Source: Porticoccus sp041395745 (GTDB lineage: Bacteria; Pseudomonadota; Gammaproteobacteria; Pseudomonadales; Porticoccaceae). Taken from it: DNA of 64,000 nucleotides. The first letter of the stretch is position 1. The number at the start of each line of letters is the position of its first letter. Below are positions 60,888 through 64,000 of this stretch, piece by piece. The stretch covers positions 620,001 through 684,000 of the forward strand of contig JAWKZV010000001.1 of NCBI GenBank assembly GCA_041395745.1, given 5' to 3'. Made by a program: the position numbers and the translations under genes. The notes below the pieces were generated by a model, which saw only the letters and a program-made list of their open reading frames with translations, had not been told where the DNA came from and did not search any database.

Positions 60888-61250
60888 TCAGGTCTTGGGG
60901 CGGAAAAGTCGATAGAGGAAAATCACCAGAACCCCAAGTGCACCCGCGGCGAAAGTGGCGGCGGCGGCGGAAAACCAGAAAATGAAGGGATCCGGTTTGT
61001 CTTTCAGCACCAGGTCGCCTACGGTGAGGGCAGAAAAGACTGCCACCGGGGCACAGTAGGCTGCGGCGGTGAGGAGTCCCTGACGCAGGCTTTCCAGCGC
61101 CATAAACCCTGACAGCAGGGCATTGATCAACAGGGTGACGACGCCCGTGATGATGATCACCTGACCCATGCCATTGAAGAAGGTGTAAAAGAAAATGCCA
61201 AAGCCGATCAATCCGGCAATGCCGGCATTTGCATATTGGAATGGTTGCAT
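60888..61250 (-). CDS. Unrecognised four-span membrane protein
   Basis: 120 residues. Membrane segments: NAGIAGLIGFGIFFYTFFNG, VIIITGVVTLLINALLSGFM, LTAAAYCAPVAVFSALTVG and FWFSAAAATFAAGALGVLVIFLYRLF. Basic residues at the C-terminus suggest a cytoplasmic tail. I chose ATG 61250 because the residues upstream in the open frame are not protein-like, though it has no good ribosome site. No family recognised; an ion channel or assembly factor cannot be excluded. Confidence 0.55.
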   Translation of the reverse strand: MQPFQYANAGIAGLIGFGIFFYTFFNGMGQVIIITGVVTLLINALLSGFMALESLRQGLLTAAAYCAPVAVFSALTVGDLVLKDKPDPFIFWFSAAAATFAAGALGVLVIFLYRLFRPKT

Positions 61251-61391
61251 AGGAAGCAGAGCTGTTTGAGTTGTCGTTATTATCCCTTTATCGCCCGTTG
61301 CCCGGTGATGCAGGGGACTAGGTGATATAGGGGAAAAGTGGAATAAAACACGGAAAAGGGGCGAATGCAAACCCGGCGGATGGTATTCGAT

Positions 61392-62141
61392 TTATGTGAA
61401 CAGGCTGCAAACAGAATCGATCACCCCTGCTTCAGGGGGAAGCTTGTCTTCATCTCCGGGCCGGTATTTGCCGGTACGCACCAGACAGCCCATCAACCCC
61501 GCGTGAATGGACCCTTCCACATCGCCACTGACATCATCGCCCACCATCAGGCATCGTTCAGGTTGGAAGGGTGTTGAGGCTACCACCTGGAGGAAAAAGT
61601 CCCTGCCGGGTTTCCCCATGATCATGGCCTCGGTGCCCGCCGCCCATTCGATCGCCCGAATGAAAGGCCCCGCATCCAGCATCAGTCCGGTTTCGTTCTT
61701 GAAATAGCGGTTCATGCCGATGCCGATCAGCGCTGCACCATTGATACAGAGCTGGAAGGCACGATTGAGGTTGCTGTAATTGAGCTGGTCGCGGGCATCA
61801 CCGAGCAGTACACAGTTGGGATCTGTTCCGTCCAATCCGGCCATATCACATTCAATGTCCGGGTGAATCAGGCAATAGGGCCGCAAGCCATGCTGCTGGA
61901 TGTACTCTTTTGCTGCAATCGGAGCGGTGTAGAGTTCATCCTCAGCGACGGTGATATCCATGGCCGCCAGCTTTTCAATCAGGTGGTGGCGGGGTTGCGT
62001 GGCGGTATTGGTCAGAAAGCGCAGAATGAGCCCTTCATTTCTGGCCGCACGAACGGCATCAGCGGCCCCCGGCACCGGCGCGTCGCCGACAAAAAGGACA
62101 CCGTCCAGGTCGAGAAACAGCGCTTTGTAGGGCCTATTCAT
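61392..62141 (-). CDS. HAD-IIA family phosphatase (NagD/LHPP-like)
   Basis: 249 residues. HAD motifs: I ALFLDLDGVLFVGD, II FLTNTATQPR, III/K IMGKPGRDFF and IV MVGDDVSGDVEGS. A C2 cap lies between (about 70-175). It resembles the TIGR01458/LHPP branch and NagD-like phosphatases that act on small phosphorylated metabolites; the substrate cannot be told. The ATG at 62141 is placed where the DLDG core begins; an upstream ATG at 62201 adds residues that overlap the neighbouring gene. Confidence 0.87.
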   Translation of the reverse strand: MNRPYKALFLDLDGVLFVGDAPVPGAADAVRAARNEGLILRFLTNTATQPRHHLIEKLAAMDITVAEDELYTAPIAAKEYIQQHGLRPYCLIHPDIECDMAGLDGTDPNCVLLGDARDQLNYSNLNRAFQLCINGAALIGIGMNRYFKNETGLMLDAGPFIRAIEWAAGTEAMIMGKPGRDFFLQVVASTPFQPERCLMVGDDVSGDVEGSIHAGLMGCLVRTGKYRPGDEDKLPPEAGVIDSVCSLFT

Positions 62142-62169
62142 CCTATGGCCTGTGGCTAAAATCGTAAAA

Positions 62170-62568
62170 CTATTCGTTGATAGCCGGTTTTTCCTCGTCA
62201 TCTCCTTGAGGACAGGGGCGACCGCTCTGGCGACGGGTTGCGCAGGCTTTTTTCACATGCTTGCGTTGGTCGATCAGCGATTCTATTGCTTCGCGAGGGT
62301 TACTGGTGGTGTTTTGCTGGCAGTAATTGTCCATCCACTGGGCAACCGCATCAGCATCGTTGGTGCCCAGTACTCCGTCCGGGTCACTGCCGGAATACTC
62401 GTACTGGTTGTAGGCGGTAATAAATCCCTGTAACCAGGCCAGGGATAATTGGTGATTACCGTTGCTGCGCGCTTCCATCCATTCGGGGCAGTTGAGAGAA
62501 ACCTTCAGGGGCTCGGCCTGGAGCAGGGTAGGGGCCATCAATGCCAGCAGAATGGGAAGGTACTTCAT
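62170..62568 (-). CDS. Secreted small protein with paired cysteines
   Basis: 132 residues with a signal peptide (KYLPILLALMAPTLLQA). The mature part has four cysteines: NCPEWMEA, NYCQQNTT, and C110/C118 in ACATRRQSGRPCP. A WLQGFITAYNQYEY helix and TNDADAVAQWMDNYC resemble the layout of HdeA-like or Rap1a-type small helical periplasmic proteins (GYxxGY...C), but the match is weak. A highly charged tail ends it. Expected in the periplasm with disulfides. Function unknown. Confidence 0.65.
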   Translation of the reverse strand: MKYLPILLALMAPTLLQAEPLKVSLNCPEWMEARSNGNHQLSLAWLQGFITAYNQYEYSGSDPDGVLGTNDADAVAQWMDNYCQQNTTSNPREAIESLIDQRKHVKKACATRRQSGRPCPQGDDEEKPAINE

Positions 62569-62659
62569 GTGGTGATTCCTTGCTTTGATGTTGTGATCGG
62601 GGGAATGAAGGTAGATTGCATCAAGTTTCCCCCTTCCATACAAGATGATTTTTCGTTAC

Positions 62660-63751
62660 TCAGCTGGTTGTGCCGTGTTTCATCAGGAATGCGCCGCATT
62701 CCAGATGGTGGGTGTAGGGAAACTGGTCGAAGACTGCAAAGCGCTCAATCTGGTGAGAGCTGGCAAAGGCTTCCAGATTGGCCTTGAGGGTCACTGGATT
62801 GCATGAAATATAGATGATGTTGTCGAAACGCTGGGCGAGTTCTACGGTGGCATCATCCAGTCCCGCTCGCGGAGGGTCGACAAAAATGGTGCTGAAACGG
62901 TATTCACCGAGATTGATATCCTTGAGCCGTCGAAAGGGGCGGACACCGTTGAGGGCTTCCGTAAATTCCTCGCTGGACATCCTAACGATGGTGACGTTAT
63001 CAACGCCGTTGCTGGCCAGATTCAGCTGGGCGGAGCGCACCGACAGCTTGGAAATCTCTGTTGCCAGCACGCGATCAAATTGACCGGCGAGGACGCAGGT
63101 GAAATTGCCGTTACCGCAATAAAGCTCCAGCAGATCCCCTGTGCAGATAGAAGCGCTATCCAGTGCCCAGCCGAGCATCTTCTGGTTTACCTGGGCGTTG
63201 GGCTGGGTGAAACCACTTTCCACCTGCTGATAGCGGTATTCCCGCCCGGCCACGTGCAGGGTCTCGGTGACATAGTCCCTGTCGAGCACCAGTTTTTGTT
63301 TGCGGCTGCGGCCAATGATAGGAAACCCAAGGGTTGTCTGGAGTTGCCGGGCTTCCTGCTCCCACTGTTCATCCAGCGCCTTGTGGTAGATCAGGGTGAT
63401 CAGTGCCTCGCCACTCAGTGTCGTGAGAAACTCTGCTGAGAAAAGCCGACGGCTGAGTATGGGCGAAGCATTGATGGCTTCCAGCAACGGTGCCATCAGG
63501 TTGTTCATCAACTCTGAGCCTGGAGGGAACGACTCAATGGTATAAGGGGTCTTCTCGCCCGGCTGATTCATGGCGAAATGGGCGCGACCCTGTTCGTGCC
63601 AGATCCTGAATTCAGCCCGCATACGATAGTGCATGGGGGCGGAATCGTAGACCGTAATTTCAGGAAGAGGCAGTGTCTGAAATTCACTTTTCAGCCAGTT
63701 GATTTTCTCTTCCAGTTGGGAGCCGTAATTTTCAGGATTAACTTGTTGCAA
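62660..63751 (-). CDS. trmA: tRNA (uracil-54-C5)-methyltransferase
   Basis: 363 residues. It makes the m5U54 (T-loop thymine) in tRNA using SAM. Features: SAM motif LLELYCGNGNFTC, FVDPPRAGLDD and the catalytic cysteine in IIYISCNPVTLKANL; the N-terminal substrate domain has YRMRAEFRIWHE. TTG at 63751 is the start, with GGAGG six bases upstream. A TATAAT on the minus strand at 63781-63776 would start the message about 18 bases before it. This is the classic E. coli TrmA length. The tail is the family's typical HHLECGAFLM. Confidence 0.95.
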   Translation of the reverse strand: MQQVNPENYGSQLEEKINWLKSEFQTLPLPEITVYDSAPMHYRMRAEFRIWHEQGRAHFAMNQPGEKTPYTIESFPPGSELMNNLMAPLLEAINASPILSRRLFSAEFLTTLSGEALITLIYHKALDEQWEQEARQLQTTLGFPIIGRSRKQKLVLDRDYVTETLHVAGREYRYQQVESGFTQPNAQVNQKMLGWALDSASICTGDLLELYCGNGNFTCVLAGQFDRVLATEISKLSVRSAQLNLASNGVDNVTIVRMSSEEFTEALNGVRPFRRLKDINLGEYRFSTIFVDPPRAGLDDATVELAQRFDNIIYISCNPVTLKANLEAFASSHQIERFAVFDQFPYTHHLECGAFLMKHGTTS

Positions 63752-63775
63752 TGTGCGCCTCCAGTCAGGGCGCGC

Positions 63776-63781
63776 ATTATA
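63776..63781 (-). promoter_or_regulatory. TATAAT upstream of trmA
   Basis: Perfect -10 hexamer on the minus strand, 25 bases before the TTG start of trmA. No convincing -35 was found. Confidence 0.45.
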
Positions 63782-63798
63782 GCGGATAACCAGCTTGC

Positions 63799-63822
63799 GG
63801 ACTTTCTTGAGGACTTTCTTGA
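63799..63822. repeat. 12-base tandem repeat
   Basis: GGACTTTCTTGA occurs twice head to tail. It sits between trmA and the window end in non-coding DNA; probably a chance duplication. Confidence 0.8.
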
Positions 63823-63954
63823 TGACGTCCCTGCGGAATTTGCAGTGCGGAATTTTGAGTGTTGAAGAGAGTATTGGCAGGCATAACCAGTATGCTGCCA
63901 GTGGGAGAGGATGCCTGGTCAGGGCGAGTTCAGCGGTGTTTGGAGAGCACCGGA

Positions 63955-64000
63955 TTATTTCGCCTTGTGATCCCGCAACCGCTTCTGGATATCCAGGTAG
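63955..64000 (-). CDS. Possible C-terminal end of a gene cut by the window edge
   Basis: On the minus strand the edge codons read YLDIQKRLRDHKAK then TAA (stop 63955-63957). The composition is plausible for a protein tail and the frame is open to the edge. Too short to name. Confidence 0.3.
   Translation of the reverse strand, partial: YLDIQKRLRDHKAK

Noticed and set aside
63578..63865. Plus-strand frame crossing the start of trmA
   Set aside because: Mostly antisense to trmA and includes its promoter region; no family pattern.
1..64000. CRISPR arrays, transposons, prophage, tRNA or rRNA genes
   Set aside because: No regularly spaced repeats, transposase motifs, integrase genes, or cloverleaf/rRNA signatures were seen on either strand.

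Overview
This window looks like core chromosome of a marine or aquatic gammaproteobacterium close to Pseudomonadales/Cellvibrionales. The evidence is gene content and order. From memory, the left half matches the Pseudomonas aeruginosa block topA - small genes - lexA - nagZ - mtnP (MTI phosphorylase) - csiV - mfd - gap - nqrABCDEF - apbE - nqrM. The right half matches another P. aeruginosa block: mltD - gloB - methyltransferase - rnhA - dnaQ - nhaB - fimL - nudC - sohB - quinone oxidoreductase - DUF934/cysI - metH - nfuA. The complete sodium-pumping NADH:quinone reductase, together with NhaB, suggests a sodium-using lifestyle. No rRNA, tRNA, insertion sequence, prophage or CRISPR array was seen.

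Layout. 1-3003: CigR/RcnB-like periplasmic protein (cut by the left edge), a DmeF-type Co/Ni exporter, a heme-c DUF3365 protein and tatD. 3000-6059: soluble lytic transglycosylase, a frameshifted universal stress gene and a small membrane protein. 6188-11650: topA, two small conserved genes, lexA with tandem SOS boxes, a LOG-family gene and a small acidic protein. 11987-16005: nagZ, mscS, mtnP, a DUF4124 gene and csiV. 16002-21860: mfd, a lipoprotein and an N-terminally extended GAPDH. 22144-29288: the nqr operon with its flavinylation and maturation genes apbE and nqrM, behind a structured leader. 29285-35357: mltD, gloB, yafS-like, rnhA, dnaQ and nhaB. 35513-41965: fimL, nudC, a membrane protein, sohB, YhdH-type reductase and a CPA2 antiporter. 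42048-49298: DUF934/cysI, two small membrane proteins, metH and nfuA. 49397-64000: frameshifted tetR, DAHP synthase, an AddAB-like helicase/nuclease pair, rmuC, DUF2489, phnA, several small unknowns, a HAD phosphatase and trmA.

Functional themes are cell-wall turnover (slt, mltD, nagZ, csiV), DNA topology, repair and SOS (topA, lexA, mfd, rnhA, dnaQ, addAB-like pair, rmuC), sodium bioenergetics (nqr, nhaB), and sulfur/one-carbon metabolism (cysI, metH, mtnP). Many genes are tightly packed with 1-4 base overlaps (TGATG, TAATG, ATGA, GTGA, TTGA), implying translational coupling.

I did not find a clearly new biological system. The best leads are: an almost perfect IscR type-1 site in the metH/nfuA intergenic region; the AddAB-like pair divergent from rmuC; the translationally overlapped dmeF/cigR-like pair; the multi-hairpin leader upstream of nqrA; and two genes (uspA, tetR) that each carry a single reading-frame break.
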